Assembly: GCA_022497145.1 (NCBI GenBank)
Contig: MU385858.1
Coordinates: 310,001-374,000, forward strand
Origin: Rostrohypoxylon terebratum
Lineage: Eukaryota; Ascomycota; Sordariomycetes; Xylariales; Hypoxylaceae
Length of the DNA: 64,000 nt
Reading direction: 5' to 3'
Shown here: positions 38,292-50,252 of the stretch, piece by piece
Numbering within the stretch: the stretch's first letter is position 1
How the letters are laid out: each line of letters starts with the position of its first letter
Translations under genes and position numbers: made by a program
Notes under the pieces: generated by a model
Databases searched by the model: none
What the model was told of the DNA's origin: nothing
The model's input: the letters and a program-made list of their open reading frames with translations, nothing else

Positions 38292-39033
38292 TTAAAGAAG
38301 AGCGGCGACGCCAGCTACGGCGAGGAGCATCGCCCCACTTCCAGAAACGCGTAGGTTGTTGCTGCCCGCTGCGACGATGCCGTTGTCGGGGGGTGTTGGC
38401 GAAGGCGATGACGATGACGATGTAGCACCAGGAACAGCGGTATTGGCAGAGCTTGGCGCTTCCGTGGTCGCGGAGATAGTGGTAACGGGTGCGCTTCCAA
38501 CGATCTCAGCTGCAGAGGTTGAGGATAACGGCTGGGATGTAGAAGTGGGGGTAGGCACTATAAGGGAGCCGGGAAGACTGTATGCCGCAGCGCACTGCTT
38601 AAGTGTCATGCTGTCGGGACAGCACCAAGTATTGCCTTTATCGTCAGCGCTGCAAAAATAACCCTGATCACAAGCGTCTATGCAATGATTAGTTGGCCGA
38701 CTTGGACATGTATCTATTCAGTCACGATTATATCTTACCTCCACTTTGGTCAGGACAACAAGTCTGGTTGCCGCCTTTGTTGAAACAGTGTACGAATCCG
38801 TCCTTCGAAGGGCACTGCTCAAAACCCTTGCCACAGGCTTCAGCACAGGTATCTCCAGAGCTACAAAATTGTTGCTCGGGAGTATATCCATCGTCGCCGC
38901 GGCGATCGAGACCGAATATACTTTTGGCTGACATGCGGGCTAGCTTTAACTCGTATGGTTGGCGTACGGGTTCGGCAATAACCCGACCGGCAAGGGCCAA
39001 AATAGCGACGGAGGAGACTGTTTGGAATAACAT
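38292..39033 (-). CDS. Cys-rich secreted, probably GPI-anchored protein with dibasic pro-site
   Basis: Exons are complement(38739-39033) and complement(38292-38677), intron 61 nt, giving 226 residues. The N-terminus is a clear signal peptide (MLFQTVSSVAILALAGRVIA), followed by a short pro-like segment ending in LDRR, a likely Kex2 site. The mature part has 12 cysteines, with two similar modules each ending in a CCP motif (TCCPDQSG and NTWCCPDS), so disulphide-bonded folding is likely. A Ser/Thr/Pro-rich stalk and a C-terminal hydrophobic tail (AMLLAVAGVAALL) after small residues fit GPI attachment. I infer a cell-wall or surface protein; the function is unknown. This kind of CCP-module protein is, to my knowledge, widespread in filamentous ascomycetes. 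Confidence 0.88.
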
Positions 39034-41683
39034 GGCGATTATTTCTTTCTAAGGTAATGATTAAAATATAGGATATAGGTCTTTGAATGAGGTGAAATAT
39101 GTAGGAGTTAAAGGCTGCTTCGGCGAGTGTCAAGGATAGACTATGGTGAGTATAAGATGAAGCGAGAGTATGCTCTTCAGAGCTATAACGAATGACACGT
39201 AGAACGAACGAATGTTTGATGGAAATGTGTCAAACAACCACACCCGCGTCCTCAAGATGAGTAATGGGAAAATCGGGAAAGCGAAAGGAAGAGAAAGACC
39301 CAAAAGGGAAGCGGTGGGTTGAGTTGAAAAGCTTGCGTGAAGAATATAAGGGGAAAGAGTGTCGTTCGGCATGTTATCCTCCTATAACATCGAGGCAACT
39401 GTCAGGGCGATCACTCCTGGATTATTTTAATGTGTATCACCAAATACCTTAACTGCCCTTACCAACCCAAACCTTTATCCATGTCGAACATCTTGATTTG
39501 ACATGACATGGCTGGTCCGAGTAGGCGCACAGGCATTGGTACTATAGAGCAGTCATTAGGCGCGGGCGCATGAAAGATCGAGACAGGGATAGTTTGGATG
39601 ACCAGGGGGATCCAATTCAGAATGCCTGTTTCCCTATAGGTATCCATATCCATCTAGATTTCATATCAATGTTCTCCTTATCCGAGGACTGATATATGAC
39701 CCCGTGGGTTACTTTTCTTTGATATTTGAGACATGCCGGACCTTTTGTGTGGTTTAGTAACGGATTCTTGTTCTTACGTGATTATAGGATAAGAGCTCTT
39801 GAACAGCTAAACAGCTAAACAGGTTTGCCGCTGTCAGGTGGTCGGTTTGGACAACCCTACGAGTTGAATCGACAACTGATAATACGGGCTACTTTGTAGG
39901 TGGTCAAGGCACGAGAACCAGTAAACACCAAATGTTTGAAATAGATTAGTGACCGCTAAGTCTTTCCATCATGAATGGATGGTTGCTTCTTAGCGAGCCT
40001 GGGGAATGGGAGAACATTAAAGCTGGAAGAAGAGGAGGTAGCGAAGAACATGGACAGAGGAGAAACAAAAGAGGGGCTTACACTCAAGCGAAAGTGTCAA
40101 GGAGATGCGCTAAAGCTGCGAAGCAGGTACTACGTACTAGATGTACCGAAGGCACCTTACTCAAAAGAGATAGATTCAATATTATGTAAGTAAGATCGCC
40201 AGGGACAGTTCCCAATCGGAATCAACCCCTGGATATGATTGGTCGATTATGTCAATCGCACACCCCTGTCGGCCTTGTCTAAGTCTCTAAGAGTTTCATC
40301 TCGGAACCATATTTAACCATCTAATTCCTCTTTCCAAAATTGAGATTTGATTTCTACCAAGATTTGTTGGTAACTTCAATAAATGATAAATGTTCATATG
40401 TAGTATTTATGTAATTCGCTCACGTCCACCTGGCAGTCGCTTCCGAATTCAAACGATAACATCACAGCAAAAATTGCACCAAGAACCCCGCTTAAAAACT
40501 CCGTCGCTGCAGAAAACCGGATTCATACCGGTACGTGCACAAAACGCCATCGACGTCTAAGATCGAACTAGTGATCTGTGCGACTTGGCGGATCTCCGAA
40601 AGATCATCTTACTACGATCTCCGTCTAGTCGATGAGTTGCATCGATAGATCCGCCAGATTTCCCATTCTTTATATCAGTCAGAACTGTGGTCGAAACGCT
40701 CTTAGACGTATCTTCCTAGCTCCGTGTTTGGTATCGTTCATATCCGACAATCATTCCAATATATAGGAGACGCATCTGTGACACCACACCCTCCTGTCCG
40801 TGAATCTGCACCTCATCGTGCATCAAGTCAAAGATAAAACCCGCCCCGGTTGGTCAACAATCTATAACAACAGAGCCACATTTGGTGCCATGACCATGAA
40901 GGATTCAAACCGCGCATATCATCGTATAAGTCCAGACCTGTCCAAGTTTCGATTAGAGTTGATCTTGGTACTCGATTCAATGTACCCCTCGTTAAATGGA
41001 TTGGAATTTCCTTTACTACTTAGTGGCTGACTCAAGAAGGGAAATGCGCTTCCTGCTCCAGTGCTGGCGGCCTCGTCGAGTAAGTATATTCGGCCGTTTC
41101 TTTTTTTTTCGTGTGATTTTTTTGATTGATAATGATGATGACCACGGTGGTGACTACTGTTGTGGTCTTCGCGACATGTCGATGGTTTTTTATAGCTTTT
41201 GAAGCCAAACGGTCAGAGTTTGCGCGAACTAGGGTGAGCTCATACTCAAATCGGCGATAAGGTTCAGTTCATCTGATCTCATCCAGGGTTAAATGGCAGT
41301 CCAACCGCTAGGAGTCCATCGCGCATTATCAGTATGCTTGCTATTGAATATTTCGTGTGATTGATTTTGAGTACCTAGGTCCTAGGAGGCTGAGCATATC
41401 TACTATATATCTAGTCTAAGCGATTACACCTTACCTTTCCGAGTGCATGGTATTGGAGCCTAGATGTGAATTAGAGTGTAGCCAAGATTCGGCGATGTAT
41501 TGTCTACTCTGGTCGAAGCTCTTAGTTGAGCATTGGGGCTCGAGTCTTGTCTATATAGTTCGCGTCTATCAATGCGCGGGCTTCGAAGGAGGGGAAGCTT
41601 GGAACGCACTTATGGCAATCTCACCACATAAGCCAACTCATACTCGTTTCCCAATCTGGTAGTACGGCAATCACATAGACACG
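39034..41683. other. Intergenic region between two secreted-protein genes
   Basis: No gene is supported in 2.65 kb. The upstream flanks of both neighbours lie here because they diverge. A palindromic CCTAGGTCCTAGG motif sits near 41371-41388. The frames at 40800-41202 and 41447-41662 have no domain or signal. Confidence 0.5.
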
Positions 41684-42295
41684 ATGAGGTTATCTGCATG
41701 CTTTCCTATCCTCGCTACACCAGCCGTAGCAACGTCGGTTCTTGGGAATCAAGGCTCCATAACCGCTCGAGGAAACGCCGAAGAGCGACTTCTGACGACT
41801 GGCAACGATCAATCGCTGGAGATAAACAATGTCCATGAGGAACCTCTTAAGCTAGTTAAGGAGGGATCAGCTGTAGCAAAGGGATTATGCCTTTACAGCG
41901 TAGAAGAGCTTCGGATAGGGCCGGTTATCTACTTCTCCCCTTACTCCCTGGATGAACTCATAACCGCCAAGGAGAGACTTGAGAAGGAAGGTTATTGCCA
42001 GACTCTTCAGAGTAAGGATCATCCATCTTCACCTCGTATATCGAAGTATCGAGACCCTTCCATGCATGTCATCTACTAACACCGCCTCGTAGCCGCAAGA
42101 ATGAACCACCTCAACACGCGCTCCAAGGCAGCCCTCGAGGCTGATAAGAATGGCCCGAGATGCGTCCACGCCATTCTCCCAAGTCCGGGAAACAACGAGC
42201 TTTCGCCCGAAGGCCCTGACAAGTCCTCCGCTACGTTCCAAAGAATCTCGATCTTCTCATTTGTCGTAGCTTTCACCGCCTTGCTCGCATTATGA
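41684..42295 (+). CDS. Small secreted protein with C-terminal hydrophobic tail
   Basis: Two exons, 41684-42011 and 42093-42295, join through an 81-nt GT-AG intron with a textbook branch site (CTACTAAC) to give 176 residues. The N-terminus is signal-peptide-like (MRLSACFPILATPAVATSV). The middle contains a Lys/Glu-rich helical segment (SLDELITAKERLEKEGYC) and three cysteines beyond the signal. The C-terminus is a hydrophobic tail (ISIFSFVVAFTALLAL) after a Ser-rich segment, which fits a GPI signal or a membrane anchor. I recognise no family. A surface protein or effector-like protein is possible, but that rests on architecture alone. Without the intron, exon 1 would run on to a chance stop at 42079. 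Confidence 0.72.
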
Positions 42296-44611
42296 GGGAA
42301 TTCGGAGGCAACGGAGTCTTAGTCCACAGCTTATCGGACAGACTCCACCATAAGATGATCGTCGAAAACATCATTCCCTTTGGGAACGTCTGCGAAGATC
42401 GATAGAGGTCATCAAATTACCACGTTACCTGTATAATAGTAATAAATTATGGTATTTTAGGACGACCGTGTAATAGTTAACCCGTTCATAGGGGCAACAT
42501 TGCCTCCTTGAGGTTGTGATGTCGTATCGAGTGTAACGAGACATCGTGGTACATGACACTGCTTTCGTAGATGCCTGGCGTTGGCAAAACCAGTAGCTTC
42601 CTTGATATTCTAGCCCCCGTGTCTCCTTTGAGACTAGGTAGGGGTAGCTCAGGTTATGGACCCTTGAGGCGGAATGCAAGCCATCTTTTGAAGAATGAGT
42701 TGTGCGGTAAGACTTGCTCTATCCGGCAAATTCGGCCGACGATATCGAGGTTCGAGTGGCAAAACTTCGTTTTTTGATATTTGTATCCACAATCCACAGC
42801 GCATAATCTATCATCTGTGTGGGTTGGACATCGGTATTAAGTGATTACATGTGCGTTGATCCCAACATTTTGCTTCATGCACGGATGTCGATGAGACCTT
42901 GGGATAAGGCTAGCTGATGCGGTCAGCAAGACGCAGTGGCAAGAAACATTACTTTATAGTTTAGGGCTGAGATGGTCTGACGCGCATAGATGGGGCCGAG
43001 GCTGCTCCTGTAAAACGCGTCGCGTGGGGGAAGATGGCGAAAAAGAAAGGTCGTCAGCGAACACCCGTCGCTGCCGATTTGTTGCCTAGGGCACCTTGGC
43101 CAGTTTCCAAAATTTGCTAGACCGAGCTATGTACGTCCGCGTACGTGTGCAATGATACACATACAAATGACTCCCATCAAGCGGTGTAGGATAAAGGAGG
43201 CCACGAGAACAGAAGACTGCATCTCTGCATTTCCGGAGTTGCATTCTGCGCGGGATTCGATTGAACCTACATTATCATAATAGATGATTGATAATTAGGG
43301 AAATCAGATCCAGAGTTTCCCGAGTGTGCGGATCTTGTGGTCTTGTGGTCTTGTGGCCTTGCGGACGGAAACGCCGAATTGGCCGGACCACACGCCGTTG
43401 CAATCGCGAAAGGGTTCGGCAGCTCGCGTTCGTCGAACCAACAGCGAGGAACCGCATCCACACCCATCCATTCTCCGGCCTTTTGTAGACTTGTGGCGAT
43501 ATCGGATGAGCAGCCCGTTTTTTGGGCGGCCTGGGTTGGGGTCGTCCGGTCTTGGGGGGATTTGGGTGACGCACAGGAAAATGTGGCTGAAATGTTCCAA
43601 GGGTTGTAGACCAAAATTGCGAGGTTGCATTCAAGACATCGAGCCAGAATCGGACCAGCTTATGGCCGATCCCGAATCCCTCCGTCAATAATAATAGCAG
43701 ATACCTACATTCATGGTGTTCACTGTTTCGATATGGGTCAAGTACCTATTAAGTCCTAAATTATTTCGGGGTCGGCTTAGATTCGGGGATAGCTAGATTG
43801 ATGCCTTAAGGTTGCTACTAGGTAGGCAGTAGGTAGTCATCCGACCTTGCAAGGAATTAATCAATCCCGATCTGAGCCATTCAATCCATTCAATAGATTT
43901 AGTGTGTTCCGCGAATGCCAGGTGCGTTCCATTATGCATATCGGGTTACGTAATTATGTAAGCGGGATATTTAGCTCGGTCCCAGGGCTATGGTTAGGTT
44001 ACCATCGGTCGAAAGGGCATGATGTCACACCAATCAGTAAAGGGCTTGAAAGTTTTTTTTCTCTCTTCTCTATGTTACACCTGTAACCCTGTGAGGCTTG
44101 CTGACAATTGCCATTTACGAAAGACCCAGTATTACTCTGAAGATTGAACTGAGGTATGGGAGAAATACCTAGGACCCTAGGTATTTTCCTGCTGACCTCG
44201 ATGCACTGTAGAGGAAGACGATTAATCCTACATAGAACTAGGGGTTCACGCGCTGCCTGTACATCTACCACACCTCAGCCCGGCACCTATACCCAATTAG
44301 AGGGAAAAGGAATGTATTTTTCTATCTGCAGCTCTAATGCTAGGTATGTAGGTATCTTCCCTTGAGGTACATGTTAGGTAGTCTACATGCAGTCCAACTC
44401 ATCGCCGGGTCCCGCCCAGCTGGTACCATGTACACATACATAGGTAGCCTCTCCCATTGCACGTAGGTACTGACGTCCTATCAGAGCCCGGATTTTAACG
44501 TCTGGTCAACGAGGTCTAGCTTCTAGGTAAGCGAGTTATGCCCACGCTTCTTCGTGGCCGGCTTCGCTTCGACTCTCCAGGGATCGGGATAACTCGAGAA
44601 CATTCTTCTTC
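42296..44611. other. Intergenic region before the Fungal_trans regulator
   Basis: Nothing is recognised. Overlapping open frames at about 43.27-43.69 kb occur on both strands in five frames, which reflects a locally GC-rich, stop-poor patch with a short CTTGTGGT repeat rather than a gene. A CCTAGG palindrome lies near 44165-44186. Confidence 0.5.
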
Positions 44612-46739
44612 TTACGCTTCCATCGGATCAGAGAAAACCAGTCGCTCTATAATCTGTATTTCGGCAGCAAATGTGGAATCCTTGGTCGCCCACTTTCGTA
44701 GCTTGGTAAGCAACATGCTCTGGATCGGTTGCATATGAGGAAGGTAATGATGTAACGCGGGTGTACTGTCTGCCATCCATAGCATGATGAGACATGCCAA
44801 ACAGCTCTGAGAGAAAGTCCACAGGTAAGGGGAACGCTTGTCTATCATCTCTATTGCATTATAGAGGTAGGTGATGCAGGAGTCGATACACGTCTCGCAC
44901 TTTTCCAGGATACCGGGCGTCTCGCTGTATGGATCGGGGCTGAGAATAGACGTGCTTGCCGGGGATTGGGACTGGCCCTCGCTTTGTCGGGAAACCACCT
45001 GAAGGAGAAATGGCCGATGGATAATATGTCTTGCTGCATAGTATCGAACCCTGAGAACGCGAGCACGGTCGTTGGGTAGCGGCAGGGTCCCCTTTGCGGG
45101 CCGTAAGTAATCCGGTATAGAAAAGTACCATTCCTCTAATTGTCTGTTGAGCTCGGTACTGAGAGCCTGGAGCTTTTGCGTATTTAGACTCTGCCAAGCC
45201 TGGTTGGGGCCCGTAGGTAACACCGGGTTAGGGCTCGTCTGTGCTATTTCAGGACCGTAGAGAGAATTATGTATACGATTCAAGAGTCGACGGATAGCAT
45301 GTTCAGCGATAAAGTAGATGGTGTTCTCGTTGTCAGAAGGGTCCGTGCTATGTAGAAGTCGCATTCGATCGCCTAGAGGTTCGATCCCACTGCGGGGGAC
45401 ATCAAGCTCAGCAATTCGATCACTAGTAGGTAGCCAGGGTCAGTATATATATACCTAGGTCCTAGGTAGTCGGATATTCATATCGAGTATCGTACCATTC
45501 AACTGTGAAACACTGCCAGAATGTTCTCAATTCAGCTTCCTCGAATTCTGCGCTAGATATGTATCGTTGCCGACTTTTTATGTATTAGCATATCACATGA
45601 ATTCAATAGGGGTTCCGTTACCTCTCAAGAAGGCCGAGAAACATTCGTGACGAGAATTGAGCCATCTTCCAACTATGAAGGGGTCTTCCTAGATGGGCAA
45701 AATATGATGCAGCAAGTAATAAGGCCTGGCAAAGCTTTATACTTGGCCGAAACTCCCACACTAGCTTATGCAACATGATTCGGAGTGCTGGCTGGAAAAA
45801 TTGAAGTCCAAGTGCTTCATCGTTCTCGTGATCTCCTGATGTGTTCGAACAAATGGTGCCTAAAGCGTACACGCAAAAACATATCGCGGTACCAATCTCT
45901 TCCATATCTTTTTCTTGCATAAGTTCATCCTGCCACGTTTTGAACATGGCCGGCGTGAAGAGTGGGTGGTGAGGGTGGACATTTCGAAAATAATTCTGGG
46001 TTAAAATGTCTAAAGTCTCAATATCGATAGATGGCCAAACTAAGGGACTGTCATACAGCTTCCCTAAGAGTCCAGGAAGTGGTAGTTTCTCCTCGATCTG
46101 GAAGAAATAATCTCTGGGATACTCCCCAACGCGATCACGAACCATGGGTAGCGACAGAAGCGTAATTGGCAGAGTAGCATGGTTTTTGGGGATTAGAAAC
46201 TGCGGTGAATCAAGTTGAGGGTCTATCCCGGCGGATGTTGAAGCTAAATATTCTGACGGTTGTTGGTACGCAGAGAAATAGTCGGCCTGGCTAGTTGGGT
46301 ATGAAAGGGGACTGGACCGGGTACTAAGATGATTAATTTGATGGCTTTGGTGTTCGAGGAGAGTCTCTATTCGGGCAAGTCGATCGATCACCGCAGTTGG
46401 GCTTGAATCTTCAACTCTACAACCTTAGGTCAGCACACCAATGAGATTCCAAGGTAACAAAGCCCGAGGGTAAACACCTTTCAAATGGGAGCTCTTTGTA
46501 TACACAATCGGCATTTGAATCCCTGCATGTCGAACATGGCTTTTTCCCGTCGCATCGTCGTTTTCGATGCCTACTCTATAGTTAGGTTGTAAACAGTTGT
46601 GTAGCAGTCCGGAGATACAGTACCTGCAGAAGTCGCAAGCAAGGAGTGCGCCTGGTCTTCGGTAAGTTGATAGCCTAGGTATTTAATAAGTGATGGGGGA
46701 ATAGGAGGATGTAGCCGTACGTTTCCTTGTATAATTCAT
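44612..46739 (-). CDS. Zn2Cys6 transcription factor with Fungal_trans domain
   Basis: Six exons, complement of 46721-46739, 46624-46651, 46478-46570, 45622-46416, 45496-45552 and 44612-45422, join in frame to 600 residues. Residues 12-38 form a perfect zinc cluster, CX2CX6CX5CX2CX6C (ACDFCRHRKRRCDG, then CSTCRDSNADC), split over exons 2 and 3. A linker (IDRLARIETLLE) of dimerisation type follows. The middle-homology region shows the usual landmarks: HHPLFTPAMF, LGLQFFQPA, ELRTFWQCF and SGIEP. The tiny first exon (MNYTRK) is chosen because it gives the usual basic residues before the first cysteine; it is the least certain part. The gene diverges from a sugar transporter 3.5 kb away, so a role in carbon-source control is possible but unproven. 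A CCTAGG palindrome sits in intron 45423-45495. Confidence 0.9.
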
Positions 46740-49700
46740 GTGGCAAACCCGAAGAACTGGTTGGGACGGATGACCCCCTGACTTAAACTGTTATCGTTCA
46801 AGGCGAGAGTAAGCATTAACTAAGGTAATAAGACTTGATAGCTGAGCGCGTAAGTGCGGCTGCTTCCGTTGAAATACCCTGGACCGAAGAAGTAGGCCAC
46901 GCTCTCTTGTGGTGTGGTCGATCCAATAACCTGGGACGTAGGGTGAGATCCTAGGATCTTGCTGGGGATGACAACTGGATACTGGGTAGCTATTGACACA
47001 ACACTACTTATCCAATTCCTCACAGCTAAGCAGTAGCAGTAGTAGTAGCAGCGGCAGAAGCAAGCTCTTTTGATTGCCACGCCAACGGACGAGTACCGGA
47101 CCAATTTTGCTGATTGGGTTTAATCGCTGATCCTGGCCAACGAGAGACTTATAGATATGAGGCATAGAGTATCAAGGTATTTCGGGCATAACCGCAGGCA
47201 CTGAAGCCGTATTATAGTTTTTCACGTAGGAAGACACCTGGCCAATCGTCTCAATATACTTTAGAAAAGGGAGTTAGCCCCCCTTTATGGGGCAATGGAA
47301 CATTACCGTTATGCCTACTACCTACGTTGCTCTTCCACATATGACTAATATCAGCAGAGTTTTAAGAGAAGAATCGATGATAAAACTACCTAGTACCCAG
47401 ATAAGTACCCTATCTGTCCTATCAGGGTAAGTTAATAAGTCAGTAATATTGAAGATGTCCAGAAATGGAAGCGATATTTACCTAGGGACTTAGGGAAGAC
47501 TCATACTGAAGAAGAGGAAACGAGCTTACTCAAGCAACTACGTCACAAATATCGGCTAGCCGTATGATGAATATAGCTGATATACGGTAAATTCCGACAA
47601 GAATGGCTTGCTACCCCTGAAATAAGACTCAAAGGGCGTGGCGTCGAGTCACCATATACATGGCATGGAGGTTGACCGTTGATGGAATCAAAGACCAAGA
47701 GGTGTGGTAACTCTTAGTTTAGAGTAGGCGTAGGCGCACTAAAAGTGAAGACTAAAAAGGGCTTCCAGGGCTGTTAAGAAATGGCTAATGGTTAGCGGCA
47801 TAGCGGGCTAGCGTAATTCAGCTCCACTAGTAGGCGGGTAATAGCGGGGCACGGGCGAATCTAAATACTGGACGATTTGGAGACCCGGCCAAGGCACAGA
47901 GTCCCACTGCAAGCCCTGGGGTTCTCAAATTGACAAATACTACTTCCAAAGCTATGCACTTTATGCTTATAGCTCAATATACTACTGCTTATACACAGCC
48001 CTACAAACAAAATCTCACTTACCAAATCGGTACCACAAATTTACAAATATATACTTACATAGTACAACACGGTAGCGAATAGCGAGCATGTCAAGTGATT
48101 CGTCGGATATGCACCGCTATACATAAAACTCGGCTTGTTCGAGTGTACTTTTGAGGGTGTATACATAGACGGTCTAACTTCGGTATAGACCGGTGTGAGA
48201 TACCTCCTCCACCAATCCTATACCTTGTAATATCATGTAGGTAATTCTAGGTAGGTATCTATGTCGATTTTTTATTTTTTTTTTTATTTTTTTGACGATT
48301 GGTTCATGTGTTTGGTAGTGGTTGTGAAATGAGAGAAATGAGAAAAAAATGACAAATATCTTAGCTGGAAAGGGATATGAAGGTAGCCCCAATCGAAAAC
48401 CCGTAATCACATCATGTGTTAACCTGCAGATCGCATTTGATTACCTACTTAGTCTGATGAATATCGCCTATACATCAATGGGTGACGATATTGGAGAGGC
48501 AGAGGCGCATTTAGGGCTGAACTAGACGGCTTCGAAAGTTCGGGAAAATGAGTACCAAGACCGCGGACGTTGATCTAAAATGCTGTGTCAGCTCTGAATA
48601 TGTCCATACTTTCGGATGCCCACATAGTAGCCTATTAGTAGGTACATACCAGGTACCTAATAGGTAGGTAAGTACCTGTACCTAGCTGCCTAGCTCTTAT
48701 TATTACTACTAGGTAGAAAGTGCAGATGATCGGTGGGGGCCCTATGCCTAAGGTAGAGCTGAGCTATTATTCTATCCATAAACTAGGTATCGTTGGAAGG
48801 TATTGTACAACCATAGTGCTAGTAACTGCTAGTAGACTAGTAGTACATAACAAATCCCGAAACCGAACCCCTGGTCACAAAAACTAACCCTTCTACAACA
48901 TCCAATCCTTCCTTACGTTGTCTCTAGGAGTCTAGGACTCTAGGTTGCGCACCAATTGCCATCGACCCGGCGTCATTCGGGATTGATGTCGCTGTCACCG
49001 TAGGCCGGATTTTCAATGTTTCGGTCTCTTCGACCGTCCATCCGAAGGCTCCATGAGTGGATATCGGACGAACATCGAACCTCGCTTCTTTCGAAAGCCG
49101 ATGATGCCGGTCCACCTCCCATGCGGATCTTGGATCATGGATCTTGATAGAGCAACTCCAAGATCTAAATTAATTCTTGAGAGACGATGCAAGTTGATGA
49201 TGCTGCTATTGTTTTCTTTTTCCCAGCTGGATTACTCACTTTCAAAAATTGATAACATTTATATTTTCATATAAGAGACGTCCAGAGCTAGTTGCTGCTG
49301 AAGTTTAGTCCCTTTATGTTTGATCTGACCCGATCGACGAAATTCTCGTGAAGCGTTACCCAATCCGTTACCCAATTTCCCCTTAGCACCTATATACAAG
49401 GCAACAACCCAAAATGTCTCATAGGGATACATTGGCAAATCGGGTATATCTGCTAATTCATACTCCATATAGTATTGCAATGTTTTAGAACATATGGGAA
49501 GAAGTGCCCTCTCTATCCAGATACGATACTCCCGTTTCCGAAGGTTACGGCTTACAATATTGTGGCAATATCTTGCGAAATCATGTCTACATAGATCAAC
49601 TGTCAGTTATGTCTGATTATTGATACGCTGGAACTCGATCCGCTACCAGGAGCGTATCGGTTCTTGGATTTAGATCCTCCTTACCGAAGTACTCGGGCGA

Positions 49701-50252
49701 AACCCCTAAACTCAGGCAACAGGATGTCACTGCGGCTGGCACGTTGCAATGGCAAATTGCAAACGATAGGGGACGACATACCTGACTGGCCCTAGTGGAA
49801 GTTCATCATGTGGACGTCGGAAAAGCCGCTCAGTACCAGATCCACAAGGGTTGGGTATAGGCATGGATATGAATATGACCGATTCTGGAGGAGGCTAGAT
49901 CTGTGCTATTGGCTTCATTGGGCCAAGAGACGTGTGATTCTATGAATACAGTACATCGTTCAGCACACAAAGATTGTGTCATACAATTATTAGTGGGATC
50001 AGGCGTCATTGCCGTTATATGATGCTATATAAGGCAATCTCGACATGCCCTCTAGAGAAACTTGGAACCTAAATGTTACGCCAACCAACGAGAGAATAAT
50101 GGAGAAGCGATAATCTGGCCTATATTATCAACCATAATATCGGTTGTTCAATTTCACTTCGCTCGAGGGACGCCGGCAGTGCCTTCTCTCTTCTACTATC
50201 GGAAACCTATTCACGTTGATCTTACATCAACCCCCTGATTCAATCCAATAAC
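46740..50252. other. Divergent intergenic region between regulator and sugar transporter
   Basis: These 3.5 kb carry both promoters. No gene is supported. A 73-residue minus-strand frame at 49259-49480 looks protein-like in composition (DIPDLPMYPYETFWVV), but I cannot link it to a family or to further exons. AGGT/CCTAGG repeats and poly-T near 48271-48291 are present. Confidence 0.5.

Noticed and set aside
43267..43691. Several overlapping 66-137 residue frames on both strands
   Set aside because: All frames are open at once because the patch is GC-rich with few stops; none has a domain or codon pattern of a gene.
45370..45395. B-box-like GGTTCGATCCC that might mark a tRNA
   Set aside because: No A box, no paired T stem and no acceptor stem; it lies in an exon of the Fungal_trans regulator.
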